This document shows, one piece after another, positions 41,445 to 50,073 of a stretch of 64,000 bases of DNA. The notes beneath the pieces were generated by a model. That model made no database searches, had not been told where the DNA came from, and saw nothing but the letters and a program-made list of their open reading frames with translations. Source of the stretch: Clostridium folliculivorans (GTDB lineage: Bacteria; Bacillota; Clostridia; Clostridiales; Clostridiaceae); NCBI RefSeq assembly GCF_024341905.1, contig NZ_BQXY01000001.1:1335013-1399012 (forward strand). Reading direction: 5' to 3'. The position numbers and the translations under genes were made by a program. Every line of letters starts with the position of its first letter. Positions within the stretch are counted from its first letter, which is position 1.

Positions 41445-42049
41445 TTGATAGAATGGATATTCATGGATATAGGTTCTACATTTGTTGATGAAGAGCAATG
41501 TGACAACTATAGAATAATGTACAGCAGGAAAAAGCCCCTTCTAAAGATGAATTCTTGCAGAGAATGAATTTTTATGCCAAGCAAAATAAAGATGCATATA
41601 AATGTACTTTAAAAGAATTTGGAATAAATAAAATGCAGTGGCATAGTGAGTATGAGAAGTTATATAAAGGTACCTATGAAATACTAGATGTGTTGCACCG
41701 AAAATATAAGTTAGGAATAATAGCCAATCAGGTATTAGGTACAGAACAAAGGCTTTCTAATTTTGGTATAAGGCATTTTTTTGATGTAATAGCAACTTCA
41801 GCAGAAGAAAATGTTTCAAAACCAGATTTAAGAATCTTTGACATAGCATTAGTAAAAGCAAATTGTTCTCCTTCTAATGCTTACATGATTGGCGATAGAT
41901 TAGATAATGATATTATACCTGCAATAAAATTAGGAATGAAAACTATATGGGTAAAACAAGGATGGGGAGGACTGGGAAATATAGATATATTAGAAAAAAA
42001 GCCTGATATTATAATTTCAGATTTTATAGATATTATTAATTATATATAA
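41445..42049 (+). pseudogene. HAD-superfamily hydrolase, frameshifted second copy
   Basis: Closely similar to the gene at 34785, from the same TTG start and GGAAG site to the same DIINYI end. After AGAATAATG at about 41519 seven bases present in the intact copy (GAAACCT) are missing. The N-terminal 25 codons with motif I are therefore out of frame with the rest. The remaining frame (from about 41555) encodes 164 residues without the nucleophile and cannot be active. Recent duplication followed by decay. Confidence 0.85.
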
Positions 42050-42072
42050 ATTCAAACTTACAGGGGGACAAT

Positions 42073-42114
42073 GTGAAAGCAAAGAAATATAGTTTGTTAT
42101 TATTGATTGTATAA
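42073..42114 (+). pseudogene. Gene-start remnant, copy of the one at 34692
   Basis: GTG start, then KAKKYSLLLLIV and stop, preceded by AGGGGG. DNA is nearly identical to 34692-34733. It shows that the duplicated segment includes sequence on both sides of the HAD gene, in a different order. Confidence 0.5.
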
Positions 42115-42172
42115 ATATAAGAAATAGTTCAGTTTTTCCAAAGAAAAAAACTTCATAAAAGGAGTGTTATAT

Positions 42173-42889
42173 TTGAATTCTATAGAAATTTTAAAGGATA
42201 AAATAAAGAAGAAAGCAACCTTAATGCAAATTGGAGGATTTAGACCAGATAATGACTTGTTAGCTTCATGGTTTGGGAGGGTTAATTTTTGTTTACCAGG
42301 TGAAGATTGGCCTACTTGTAATGGAATGCCTATGTATGCATTGTGTCAGATAAATTTGACACAGCTTCCATATGTACCAGAATCACTTAATGACTTAGAG
42401 TTTTTAGTTGTTTTCATTAGTCCAAATGAGTACCCAAACAATGATACTAACGGTGTTAATTGGTGTCTTAGAGCATATAAGAAAATTGAGGATTTGGTTC
42501 CACTTAAACAGATAGTCACAAGTTCAACAATAAAGGAATTCCAAATGAGAGGAATTGTAATTGATGAAGACTATCCTTGTTGGGAGGATTTTTCCGATAT
42601 TACACTTCAAGACAATCTTTTAGAATTGACTGACGAACTTGAGGAATATTATTGGGATAACTTAGAAAATGTATCAGGTTTTAAGATTGGAGGTTGGCCT
42701 ACTCTAATTCAGTCTGAAATTTACTGGGCACCATACAACCAACATCCAGCAAAACCAGAGTATATTTTCCAAATTGATTCTACTGGGAAAGGAAATTGGA
42801 TGTGGGGTGACAATGGAGTTGGGTATTTTGGCAGGGGAACCAAAGAAGGTCATGAGGATGAATGGACTATTGAGTGGCAATGTTATTAA
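42173..42889 (+). CDS. DUF1963 (YwqG-like) protein
   Basis: 238 residues from a TTG eight bases after AAAGGAG. Features of the family: LPGEDWPTCNGMPMYALCQINL, LEFLVVFISPNEYP, KIGGWPTLIQSE and QIDSTGKGNWMWGDNGVGYF. Cytoplasmic. YwqG-type proteins are commonly neighbours of polymorphic-toxin immunity genes, and some may be immunity proteins, but no toxin is visible here. Function unknown. Confidence 0.85.
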   Translation: MNSIEILKDKIKKKATLMQIGGFRPDNDLLASWFGRVNFCLPGEDWPTCNGMPMYALCQINLTQLPYVPESLNDLEFLVVFISPNEYPNNDTNGVNWCLRAYKKIEDLVPLKQIVTSSTIKEFQMRGIVIDEDYPCWEDFSDITLQDNLLELTDELEEYYWDNLENVSGFKIGGWPTLIQSEIYWAPYNQHPAKPEYIFQIDSTGKGNWMWGDNGVGYFGRGTKEGHEDEWTIEWQCY

Positions 42890-42940
42890 TTCCACAAAAT
42901 TAATAATAGAGAAAGATATTGAGAAAAAGAGGTATACCAT

Positions 42941-44638
42941 ATGCAAAACATAGTCTTGTCAATAATTATATTTCTTCTAATAATTATATTGATATTGGCG
43001 TTAGTTAAGTATTTAAAAAACAAGTACAATCCTAAACCATTTACTATAAATATTTTAATAGTATCAGTAGTATCGATTTTAGGTGGTTTAATAATATTAG
43101 GCTTGTGGAGCTCAGGGCTAAGAGTGACTCCACTTCAGGCTTCAAGAGCTAATAAACTTATAGAGGCCGATGGCAAATTTTTTAAGGAAATAAAGGTAGA
43201 TGATAAATTCCTTCACATCTATTATAATCCCAAGGAAAAGCTATACAGAACTACTTTAACTAATCATGTTGGATTTCTTTACACAAGTAAATCTTCAACC
43301 TATTACTATCCACATGAAGAAGATAAGGTAGTAACCTTAGGTGGTAGTGATATTCAAACGGAAGACGGTCATGAGTCGGTGTTATATATTGCAAATAAAG
43401 ACCCAGAAGTAACGGAATTCGCAGTGCTAGATTCGGATGGAAATTATGTAAGCAGGCAACCGGCTAAATCAGAAGAGCCTATCATTGTTCAATATAAATA
43501 TCCCAATGGGGAGAATGTATTAAACTATAAAATTTTAGCTTTGAATAAAGATCTAGATGCTGTTTACTACTATGGTTATCCAACAAATTCTAATAATATA
43601 AGCATTAATGATTATAGATGGTATGTAATGAAAAACGAGAAATTAGATAGTAAATTTGCAGCAAAAATTAAATCTGGTAACTTAGTCACTAACTATAAAA
43701 TTGATACAGTTCTTAAAGATATAGATGCCTTAGGACTTAATACCTTAAATATTCCTGTTGTTATAGCTATAAGCGACCTTTCATCAAGTGATATGTCAAT
43801 TGATAAAAATAGCGAAGAACAGGCCATAAAACTTATTAAGAAATTACAAGGTAAAAATATAAATATAATACTTGAGCCATATCCATGGATATCTAATGGT
43901 AGTAAAACTGAGACAGAGTGGAATCCTAAGGATATAGATGCTTTCTTTAACAATTGGAAAACCAAAGTACTAAAGCCTCTAATTGACGATATTGCAGTGC
44001 CTTACCATGTTGAGTGCTTTAATATAGGTTCGAGCTTCACCAAAATTGAAAATTATGAAGATCAGTTCTGTGAAATGATAGATTTTGTAAAGAGCCAGTA
44101 CAAAGGCTTAGTTACTTATAGAACAAGCTGGTGGATAACGACTAATTGGAATGATCCTTCAACAAAAAAGATCGAAGATAACTTAAAAACAGCCTATAAC
44201 AAGAAACTTAATAATAAGTTGTTTTCAAAGCTAGACTTCATTTCTATTGCTTCTTACTTTGAACTTACTGAAAATGATAAAAATACTGTGGACAACCTAG
44301 TTAGTGCTCTCCAAAGTACTCAAAGATACAATAGAAAACAAAATGTAAAGCAAGAGATTAAAAACTTTAATACCAAGTGGAATAAACCAATATTCTTTGG
44401 TGAATTAGGCTTCCCACCAAAAGATAAGGCATCAATTGAGCCATGGAATCCATATCTAACCTACAAATGGAATGATAAAGAACAAGCTAATTGTTTTCAG
44501 GCCTACAAAACTGTATTTGAAAACGAGCCATGGAATTTAGGTTTTTCAATTTTTGCAATTGGAAGTAAGGAATCTGATAATAACTACTATCCAAGTGATG
44601 ATACTATGGAAATCATAAAAGGATGGTATTCGAAATAG
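42941..44638 (+). CDS. Membrane-anchored glycoside-hydrolase-like protein (GH113-type barrel)
   Basis: 565 residues. Two N-terminal helices (about 4-20 and 34-56) anchor a large domain, presumably extracytoplasmic. The first half (60-240) is beta-rich. From about residue 255 a TIM-barrel pattern appears: IDALGLNTLNIPVVIAISDL, INIILEPYPWI, VECFNIGSSF and finally PIFFGELGFPP, whose Glu fits the nucleophile of GH113/clan-A enzymes. The place where the acid/base Glu usually follows the fourth strand reads NIGSSFTKIE, so it may be catalytically impaired. AGAGGT precedes the ATG. Confidence 0.65.
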   Translation: MQNIVLSIIIFLLIIILILALVKYLKNKYNPKPFTINILIVSVVSILGGLIILGLWSSGLRVTPLQASRANKLIEADGKFFKEIKVDDKFLHIYYNPKEKLYRTTLTNHVGFLYTSKSSTYYYPHEEDKVVTLGGSDIQTEDGHESVLYIANKDPEVTEFAVLDSDGNYVSRQPAKSEEPIIVQYKYPNGENVLNYKILALNKDLDAVYYYGYPTNSNNISINDYRWYVMKNEKLDSKFAAKIKSGNLVTNYKIDTVLKDIDALGLNTLNIPVVIAISDLSSSDMSIDKNSEEQAIKLIKKLQGKNINIILEPYPWISNGSKTETEWNPKDIDAFFNNWKTKVLKPLIDDIAVPYHVECFNIGSSFTKIENYEDQFCEMIDFVKSQYKGLVTYRTSWWITTNWNDPSTKKIEDNLKTAYNKKLNNKLFSKLDFISIASYFELTENDKNTVDNLVSALQSTQRYNRKQNVKQEIKNFNTKWNKPIFFGELGFPPKDKASIEPWNPYLTYKWNDKEQANCFQAYKTVFENEPWNLGFSIFAIGSKESDNNYYPSDDTMEIIKGWYSK

Positions 44639-44673
44639 GAAAAGACTATGGTCAAAGTGACGAGGATGGCGTT

Positions 44674-44690
44674 CTGCAAATTATAATTTG
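44674..44690 (+). repeat. Island spacer repeat i (variant)
   Basis: CTGCAAATTATAATTTG, 24 bases before the DUF3781 start; a diverged relative of the core. Confidence 0.4.
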
Positions 44691-44714
44691 AAAGGTTAAT
44701 ACAGGGTGACAAAA

Positions 44715-44966
44715 ATGTATGATAGCAGTGAACTTATTTTAAACTTAGATAAGCTACATACAACTGATTTAGGAGTTGTTAGAATTAAGAGAAATCTTTC
44801 CTTAGACGTGGATGATGTTGTTATATGGTGTAGAAATAAAATTCAAAATCCAGATGCTTTGATAATCAGAAGGGGCAAAAACTGGTATGTAGATATAGAT
44901 GATTGTGAAATAACGGTAAATGCTTATAGTTATACAATTATTACGGCACATAAGATAAAGAAGTAA
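44715..44966 (+). CDS. DUF3781 protein
   Basis: 83 residues from the ATG at 44715, with AGGG seven bases upstream; an upstream in-frame GTG overlaps that site. The sequence LDKLHTTDLGVVRIKRNL, WCRNKI and WYVDIDDCEITVNAYSYTII fits DUF3781, a short Firmicute family of unknown role. Cytoplasmic. Confidence 0.85.
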   Translation: MYDSSELILNLDKLHTTDLGVVRIKRNLSLDVDDVVIWCRNKIQNPDALIIRRGKNWYVDIDDCEITVNAYSYTIITAHKIKK

Positions 44967-44996
44967 ATTATATTTCAATTCAAAAATAATTAAACT

Positions 44997-45031
44997 TCAA
45001 TTTAAGGTTGAGTAATGTAAATGGTAATTTG
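44997..45031 (+). repeat. Island spacer repeat h (diverged 34 bp form)
   Basis: TCAATTTAAGGTTGAGTAAT then GTAAATGGTAATTTG. It aligns along its length with repeats b and d; 14 bases before the NUDIX start. Confidence 0.65.
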
Positions 45032-45045
45032 AAAGGATGGTGTAT

Positions 45046-45567
45046 ATGGCAAGAGAAATTTGGGATGCTTATGATAAAGAGGGTAATAAATTAGGATTTG
45101 ACCAATTTAGAGATGAACCTATTGCCGAAGGTGTTTATCATATTGTTGTTGAAATCTATGCTGTAACAGAAAATAATGAGGTGTTAATAACTCAAAGACA
45201 TAAAAATAAGCCATGGGCGTTAAAATGGGAAGTAACTAGTGGCTCAATATTGAAAGGTGAAACACCAGAGCAAGGGGCTATCAGAGAACTAAAGGAAGAA
45301 ACAGGAATAGAAGTAAGAGATTCCGACTTGAATTTTGTATATTCTTATATTTATAAGAATGTTCCTTCAATTTATAAATGTTTTGTAGTATTCATAAATA
45401 AAGAAAAAACAAAAATTCAATTACAAGAAGAAGAAACTATTGATTATCGTTATCTACCATATAATGAGTTTAAACAATTCATTAAAACAGATGAATATGT
45501 CGATTGGGTAAGAGAACGTTTTTGTGTTCACGAAAAGATATTTGATACCATTATTCATCAACGATGA
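45046..45567 (+). CDS. NUDIX hydrolase (IPP-isomerase-like group)
   Basis: 173 residues from the ATG at 45046, nine bases after AAAGG. Opens REIWDAYDKEGNKLG, as in the YfcD/Idi-like NUDIX branch. NUDIX box GSILKGETPEQGAIRELKEE, then TGIEV, preceded by KWEVTSG. Substrate unknown. Confidence 0.9.
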   Translation: MAREIWDAYDKEGNKLGFDQFRDEPIAEGVYHIVVEIYAVTENNEVLITQRHKNKPWALKWEVTSGSILKGETPEQGAIRELKEETGIEVRDSDLNFVYSYIYKNVPSIYKCFVVFINKEKTKIQLQEEETIDYRYLPYNEFKQFIKTDEYVDWVRERFCVHEKIFDTIIHQR

Positions 45568-45630
45568 ATTCCAATTTGTGAAGCACTTGAGATATGGAAA
45601 TAATTAATATCATAGGAAGGAGTACATTAT

Positions 45631-46401
45631 ATGGACAGGGATGAAATACTAAAAACCAACAAAACATATTGGGACTCAAATGCAGATTTATGGTTTGGCA
45701 CTACAGCACTTCCTGAATACGGAGTTAAATTTGTGACAGAAGATGACTTACATTTGTTTGGAGATATTTCGGGTAAAAAGCTATTGGAAATATGTTGTGG
45801 CAGTGGTCACTCTTTAAAATATCACGCAGATAGAAATGCAGCTGAATTGTGGGGAGTAGATATATCCCACAAACAATTAGAAAATGCTGATGCTTATTTA
45901 AAAGAGCATGGATATACAGCAAAATTTATTTGTTCACCTATGGAAGCGGATATGGACATACCTACAAGTTATTTTGATTTCGTTTATTCCATATACGGAA
46001 TAGGTTGGACAACAGATCTACAAGGTGTATTCAATAAGATAGCATCATATCTGAAAAAAGATGGCATATTTATATTCAGTTGGCATCATACCTTGAATTA
46101 CTGCGTGGCTTGGTCAACTAGCCAACGCAAAGACATTATAGAAAATGACACCTTGATTTTTAACAAAAGCTATTTTGATGAATCATACTTTACCATGCCA
46201 GTTGATGGAAGTGAAATAATATTATGTAATCGAAAAATATCAACATATATCAACGCTTTAGCAAAAGCAGGATTTGTTGTTGAACAAATGGTTGAGCAAT
46301 CTGATAAAGAATCGATAGAGGCAGTTGGAGAGGTTAGCGACAAAACCAAAAAAGCCAAGATGCTGCCGATTTCTTTTTGCATTAAGGCGAGAAAATTGTA
46401 A
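45631..46401 (+). CDS. Class I SAM-dependent methyltransferase
   Basis: 256 residues. TNKTYWDSNADLWFG opens it, SAM motif I is LLEICCGSGHSLKYHADR, acidic loop GVDISHKQLENA, then FDFVYSIYGIGWT and SYLKKDGIFIFSWHH. Methyltransf_11 type for a small molecule. GGAAGGAG precedes the ATG. Confidence 0.92.
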   Translation: MDRDEILKTNKTYWDSNADLWFGTTALPEYGVKFVTEDDLHLFGDISGKKLLEICCGSGHSLKYHADRNAAELWGVDISHKQLENADAYLKEHGYTAKFICSPMEADMDIPTSYFDFVYSIYGIGWTTDLQGVFNKIASYLKKDGIFIFSWHHTLNYCVAWSTSQRKDIIENDTLIFNKSYFDESYFTMPVDGSEIILCNRKISTYINALAKAGFVVEQMVEQSDKESIEAVGEVSDKTKKAKMLPISFCIKARKL

Positions 46402-46433
46402 TATGAATTTCATACATTTATCTTTTTGTTTAT

Positions 46434-46547
46434 GCCTTGCAAAATGGTGCAGATCTTGACTATGGAAATGGCAGGTCAAAACAGTTTGATGAAAGGTGTC
46501 CGGATGGTGGAAGGGTATCTATTCATGGTGAATATATAGAAAAATAA
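46434..46547 (+). pseudogene. C-terminal gene fragment, unidentified
   Basis: A 37-codon open run reading ALQNGADLDYGNGRSKQFDE and ending SIHGEYIEK, with no start codon or ribosome binding site. It looks like genuine coding sequence (Gly/Asp-rich, ordinary codon use), the tail of a lost gene. I do not recognise the family. It lies in the 397 bp gap 46402-46798, together with a second remnant and two spacer repeats. Confidence 0.5.
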
Positions 46548-46570
46548 ACTGAAAGTAAGGGGTTATATCT

Positions 46571-46590
46571 GAAGACAAATATTAATTTGT
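46571..46590 (+). repeat. Island spacer repeat j
   Basis: GAAGACAAATATTAATTTGT, one mismatch to repeat a; 13 bases before the remnant at 46604. Confidence 0.75.
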
Positions 46591-46603
46591 ACGGAGGAAT
46601 ATT

Positions 46604-46705
46604 ATGGTATGTATTATTAGTGATAGAAAACAGAAAGAGCAAATAGCAAGAGAGATATTATTTAACCTGCCAGATTGGTTTGGAATCCCTGTCAGATTTA
46701 TGTGA
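46604..46705 (+). pseudogene. N-terminal fragment of a GNAT-like gene
   Basis: 33 codons beginning MVCIISDRKQKEQIAREILF, then LPDWFGIP and soon a stop. The REIL..LPDWFGIP phrase is typical of the first helix of a family of Firmicute GNATs. GGAGG precedes the ATG. The rest of the gene is missing. Spacer repeats lie on both sides (46571 and 46711). Confidence 0.6.
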
Positions 46706-46710
46706 TGTCT

Positions 46711-46734
46711 CTTTAGTAAATAGTAATTTATTAG
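46711..46734 (+). repeat. Island spacer repeat k
   Basis: CTTTAGTAAATAGTAATTTA then TTAG, directly after the truncated GNAT frame. Confidence 0.65.
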
Positions 46735-46798
46735 TGATTTGAGTGGTTTGTTTAACAAATGCGAACTGAAGGTTATTATATAAGGGGTGAGTTAAGAT

Positions 46799-47332
46799 AT
46801 GGAAAAACATATTGAAAAAATTCAAAAGTATTTACATAATGGAAGTACTGAAGTTATGGATAATCGCATTGAAAAACTTCGAAAGCATATTGATGAAATT
46901 CTGATAAATATGAAAGACGCTCAAGAAAGAAGATGTGGTTACCTCCATCTATATGGAGTTTCGCAGGCATGTGCAATGATTGCTCTCAAAAGAAATCAAG
47001 ATGTTGAGTTGGCAACCATGGTTGGTATGTTACATGATTTACATTCATATAAGGCTATGAATACTAAAAATCATGCTGAACACGGAGCAGTTTTGGCACG
47101 TCAAATTCTTGAGGAGTTGTCATTGACAACTGATAAAGAAACAGATTTGATATGCTCAGCTATTCGCAACCACAGTTCAAAGGAGACTACTCATTCTGCA
47201 TTTGATGAAGTATTAAAAGATGCAGATGTTTTGCAACATTGTTTATATAATCCTCTTTTTCCTGTGATGGAACATGAAGAATATAGGTTTCAGAATTTAC
47301 TAACTGAATTTGGTATTTTGCGAACATTATAA
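46799..47332 (+). CDS. HD-domain phosphohydrolase
   Basis: 177 residues. HD metal site: His50 (GYLHLYG), His79-Asp80 (MLHDLHS), a conserved His in AIRNHSSK and Asp in LKDADVLQH. This is the compact HD superfamily that removes phosphates from nucleotides or related substrates. AAGGGGTG precedes the ATG. Last gene of the island; a small TGGAGTT/AACTCCA hairpin follows at 47340. Confidence 0.88.
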   Translation: MEKHIEKIQKYLHNGSTEVMDNRIEKLRKHIDEILINMKDAQERRCGYLHLYGVSQACAMIALKRNQDVELATMVGMLHDLHSYKAMNTKNHAEHGAVLARQILEELSLTTDKETDLICSAIRNHSSKETTHSAFDEVLKDADVLQHCLYNPLFPVMEHEEYRFQNLLTEFGILRTL

Positions 47333-47583
47333 GCATAATGTGGAGTTCAACAAACTCCAATTTATCAAATAACAGTTGATGAAATCATTGAGAATTTTCA
47401 GTTGACAGAAATTTGATGCTATACTTATAGTAGAAAGTTTGAGTAATATAGTGTAGTTATTAAAGTAGTATTTTTAGTAATATAGATTACATTTCTATAT
47501 ATAAAAATAACTATATATGTAGAAATAAGATGAAAAAGTGTAGTTAATATAATTTTTTTATAGTTAGGGGTGGAAGTGATTCG

Positions 47584-48366
47584 ATGTACTGGGATAAATT
47601 AAAAATTGTATTCTTATCAGAATTGGTCAGTAGCAATGATGGATCAACAAATTGTCAAATAGCGAATTATATTTTAAGCCATATAGAAGAAGTTAAGCAA
47701 TGTACCATCAGTGAACTATCAAATAAGTGTCATGTGGCCAATAGTTCCATTAGCAGATTTTGCAAAGAAATGGGATTGAGTGATTTTACGGAGCTTAAAG
47801 ATTTAATTAACACAACATCCTTTCATTTTGATTTGTACTCGAATCATCAAAGTATCAATACACGTTCGTTGGACTTTGTTACAAGAGTAAAAGAGAGTTT
47901 GGATTTGGTTTCCGAATCCCTTAATTATGAGGTCCTTAATCAACTAGCAAAAGATATAGATTATTACGAAAAAATAGGAATCTTTGGTCTATTAAAAGCT
48001 GAAACAGCAGCGATGAATTTACAAAGTGACTTATTAGTACTTGGAAAGGCAGCCTTGACCAAGGTATCTTTTAAGCAGCAGCTTGAGTATATAAAAAATG
48101 CAAATGATAAAGATTTGATTATTATTTTCAGCTATACCGGTATTTATTTTGAGCATACTTTCCCGCGCAGAATACCAAAGCAGCAAACTAAGCCAAAGGT
48201 TTATTTTATTACAAGTGATTATAATTCAATGTCAAATAAATATTTTGATGAAGTGATTCGTTTTAAATCCTTGCAAGATTATGCATCCCATCCATTTCAA
48301 CTTCAGTTAGTGAGTAGTTTAATTGCTCAAAATTATGCACATTATTTAACAAAAAAAAAGTTTTAA
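47584..48366 (+). CDS. RpiR/MurR-family transcriptional regulator
   Basis: 260 residues. N-terminal HTH_6 domain (ANYILSHIEEVKQCTISELS...VANSSISRFCKEMGLSDF) and C-terminal SIS domain (about 120-250, with KIGIFGLLKAETAAMN and DLIIIFSYTG) that binds a phosphosugar. GGGGTGGAAG precedes the ATG. It probably controls the DJ-1/YczE/NIPSNAP/AEC operon that follows its terminator; a palindrome sits at that promoter. The operon has no obvious sugar enzyme, so the effector is unclear. Confidence 0.9.
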   Translation: MYWDKLKIVFLSELVSSNDGSTNCQIANYILSHIEEVKQCTISELSNKCHVANSSISRFCKEMGLSDFTELKDLINTTSFHFDLYSNHQSINTRSLDFVTRVKESLDLVSESLNYEVLNQLAKDIDYYEKIGIFGLLKAETAAMNLQSDLLVLGKAALTKVSFKQQLEYIKNANDKDLIIIFSYTGIYFEHTFPRRIPKQQTKPKVYFITSDYNSMSNKYFDEVIRFKSLQDYASHPFQLQLVSSLIAQNYAHYLTKKKF

Positions 48367-48370
48367 AAGG

Positions 48371-48407
48371 CAACCAGCAGATTACCGATATCAGCTGGTT
48401 GTTTTTT
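48371..48407 (+). terminator. Terminator of the RpiR gene
   Basis: CAACCAGC and GCTGGTTG stem with a long loop, followed by TTTTTTT. Confidence 0.85.
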
Positions 48408-48429
48408 TATTTAAATCAATAAAAATTGA

Positions 48430-48448
48430 ATTTCCTAAATTGGGAAAT
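48430..48448. promoter_or_regulatory. Candidate RpiR operator
   Basis: ATTTCC, seven bases, GGAAAT: a perfect interrupted palindrome between the RpiR terminator and the DJ-1 gene, 72 bp before its start. Confidence 0.5.
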
Positions 48449-48520
48449 CTATAGGGTGGAGAAACTGAAGTAAGTATAATCAAGGTATAAACAAAACAAA
48501 TAAAAGAAAGGAAGATCAAA

Positions 48521-49087
48521 ATGAAAAAAATTGCAGTATTTTTAGCTGAAGGATTTGAAGAAGGAGAATCTCTATTTGTAGTTGATATTTTAAGAAGAGC
48601 AGGTTTTCAATGTGATTCTGTAAGCATTGTTGGAGAAATGGTAAAAGGGTCTCATGATATAGTTGTAAAAGCTGATAAAATCATCAGTGATGAAATTAAA
48701 GAGTATGACATGATAGTTTTACCTGGTGGAATGCCTGGTGCAGCAAATTTAAGAGATGATGAAAGGGTAATCGAACTGGTTAGATATTTTGACAAAGCTC
48801 CGGAAAAATTTGTTGCAGCTATATGTGCGGCACCAATGGTTCTTGAAAGAGCAGGAATTATTAAGGGACGAACTATTACCTCATATGTAGGAGAAAAATA
48901 TACTACTCTTTTAAAAGAAGCAAATTATGTAGAAGATATTGTTGCAATAGATGATCATTTAATCACCAGCAGAGGACCTGCCACCACATTACCTTTTGCT
49001 TATGCATTAGTAGATGCATTAGGGGGAGACAGTAACGTTTTAAAACAAGGTATGCTTTACAACATGGTAAGAGAGCGCGGTTTTTAA
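48521..49087 (+). CDS. DJ-1/PfpI family protein
   Basis: 188 residues, full DJ-1 length. Conserved Glu16 in GFEEGESL and the nucleophile Cys102 in AAICAAP; LPGGMPGAANL and ITSRGPAT also match the DJ-1/ThiJ/YajL group (glyoxalase III-like or protein deglycase-like, activities debated). AAAGGAAG precedes the ATG. First gene of a five-gene operon. A truncated paralogue is fourth. Confidence 0.93.
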   Translation: MKKIAVFLAEGFEEGESLFVVDILRRAGFQCDSVSIVGEMVKGSHDIVVKADKIISDEIKEYDMIVLPGGMPGAANLRDDERVIELVRYFDKAPEKFVAAICAAPMVLERAGIIKGRTITSYVGEKYTTLLKEANYVEDIVAIDDHLITSRGPATTLPFAYALVDALGGDSNVLKQGMLYNMVRERGF

Positions 49088-49746
49088 TGGATAAGATGAT
49101 GGGGGAAAATGGCTTAATTAAGAGAGTTTTGATGCTGGTTTTTGGAATACTAATTTCCTCCTTTGGTATGGCGCTGCTCATAAAAGCTAGCTTAGGACAA
49201 AGTACAGTATCTGGAATCAGTTATAATATCTCATTAATTACAAAAATGAAAACTGGTACAGTTGTGGGGATTATTAACTACATATGCTTTGTTGGACAGA
49301 TTATTTTATTAAAGAAGGAATTTAAACCTATACAAGCAGTACAGTTAGTTGCTACAACATTTTTCAGCAGTGTCTTAAATATTTATTTATACAACATACC
49401 TTTTATTGCGAATATCACTATTGGCAATTATGGATTAAAAGTTGTTGTATTGTTGTCTGGTATAGTGTGCATGGCTTATGGAGTAAGCTTAATGATGGTA
49501 GCAAATTTGACCTTTTTACCTTTTGAAGGCTTTTGTAAGGCAATTTCAACAAAATTAAATAAACCCTTTGGAACAGTAAGGGTCTATGTAGATGTAGCTT
49601 TTGTAATTATTTCACTTTGTATAATATCTATATATAAAATACCTAATATCTCTGTTCGTGAAGGAACAATTGTTTATACGTTTTTATTTGGAAACTTAAC
49701 AAATATTTTTATGAAATCAATGAAAAAGAAAGTAGTGGAGGGATAA
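49087..49746 (+). CDS. YczE/YyaS-like integral membrane protein
   Basis: 219 residues with about five helices. GILISSFGMALLIKASLGQS then SGISYNIS is the typical opening of the YczE/YitT-like family. The ATG overlaps the last base of the DJ-1 stop (TAATG), so translation is coupled. Function unknown; transport or membrane homeostasis has been suggested for relatives. Confidence 0.85.
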   Translation: MDKMMGENGLIKRVLMLVFGILISSFGMALLIKASLGQSTVSGISYNISLITKMKTGTVVGIINYICFVGQIILLKKEFKPIQAVQLVATTFFSSVLNIYLYNIPFIANITIGNYGLKVVVLLSGIVCMAYGVSLMMVANLTFLPFEGFCKAISTKLNKPFGTVRVYVDVAFVIISLCIISIYKIPNISVREGTIVYTFLFGNLTNIFMKSMKKKVVEG

Positions 49747-49748
49747 TA

Positions 49749-50057
49749 ATGGTTACTTGTTATATGAAATTTGCAATTGACCCATACAAGCTAAATGAGT
49801 TTGAAATTTATGCTAAAAGATGGATGTCCATCATCAAGCGTATGGGAGGAGAACATCATGGATTTTTCATGCCATATGAAGGCGGCAGCAATAATATAGC
49901 ATATTCATTATTTACTTTTCCAAGTTTAGGTATATATGAAGAATATCGTAACAAACTTCGTACAGATGAGGAAAGTCAGGCAAATCTAGCATATGCAAGG
50001 GAAACAAGATGTCTTATCAGTTATGAAAGAAGCTTCATGCGTCCGGTTTTTGAATAG
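49749..50057 (+). CDS. NIPSNAP-family protein
   Basis: 102 residues: CYMKFAIDPYKLNEFEIYAK...GGEHHGFFMPYEGGSNNIAY and RSFMRPVF. This ferredoxin-like dimeric alpha/beta-barrel family has no established enzymatic role in bacteria. GGAGGG precedes the ATG, two bases after the previous stop. Third gene of the operon. Confidence 0.88.
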   Translation: MVTCYMKFAIDPYKLNEFEIYAKRWMSIIKRMGGEHHGFFMPYEGGSNNIAYSLFTFPSLGIYEEYRNKLRTDEESQANLAYARETRCLISYERSFMRPVFE

Positions 50058-50073
50058 AAAAGGGAAGAATGAT

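Noticed and set aside
31405..47332. Classical integron cassette array with attC sites
   Set aside because: The spacer repeats are short (14-34 bp) and lack the paired R/L boxes of attC, and no tyrosine integrase of IntI type is in the window.
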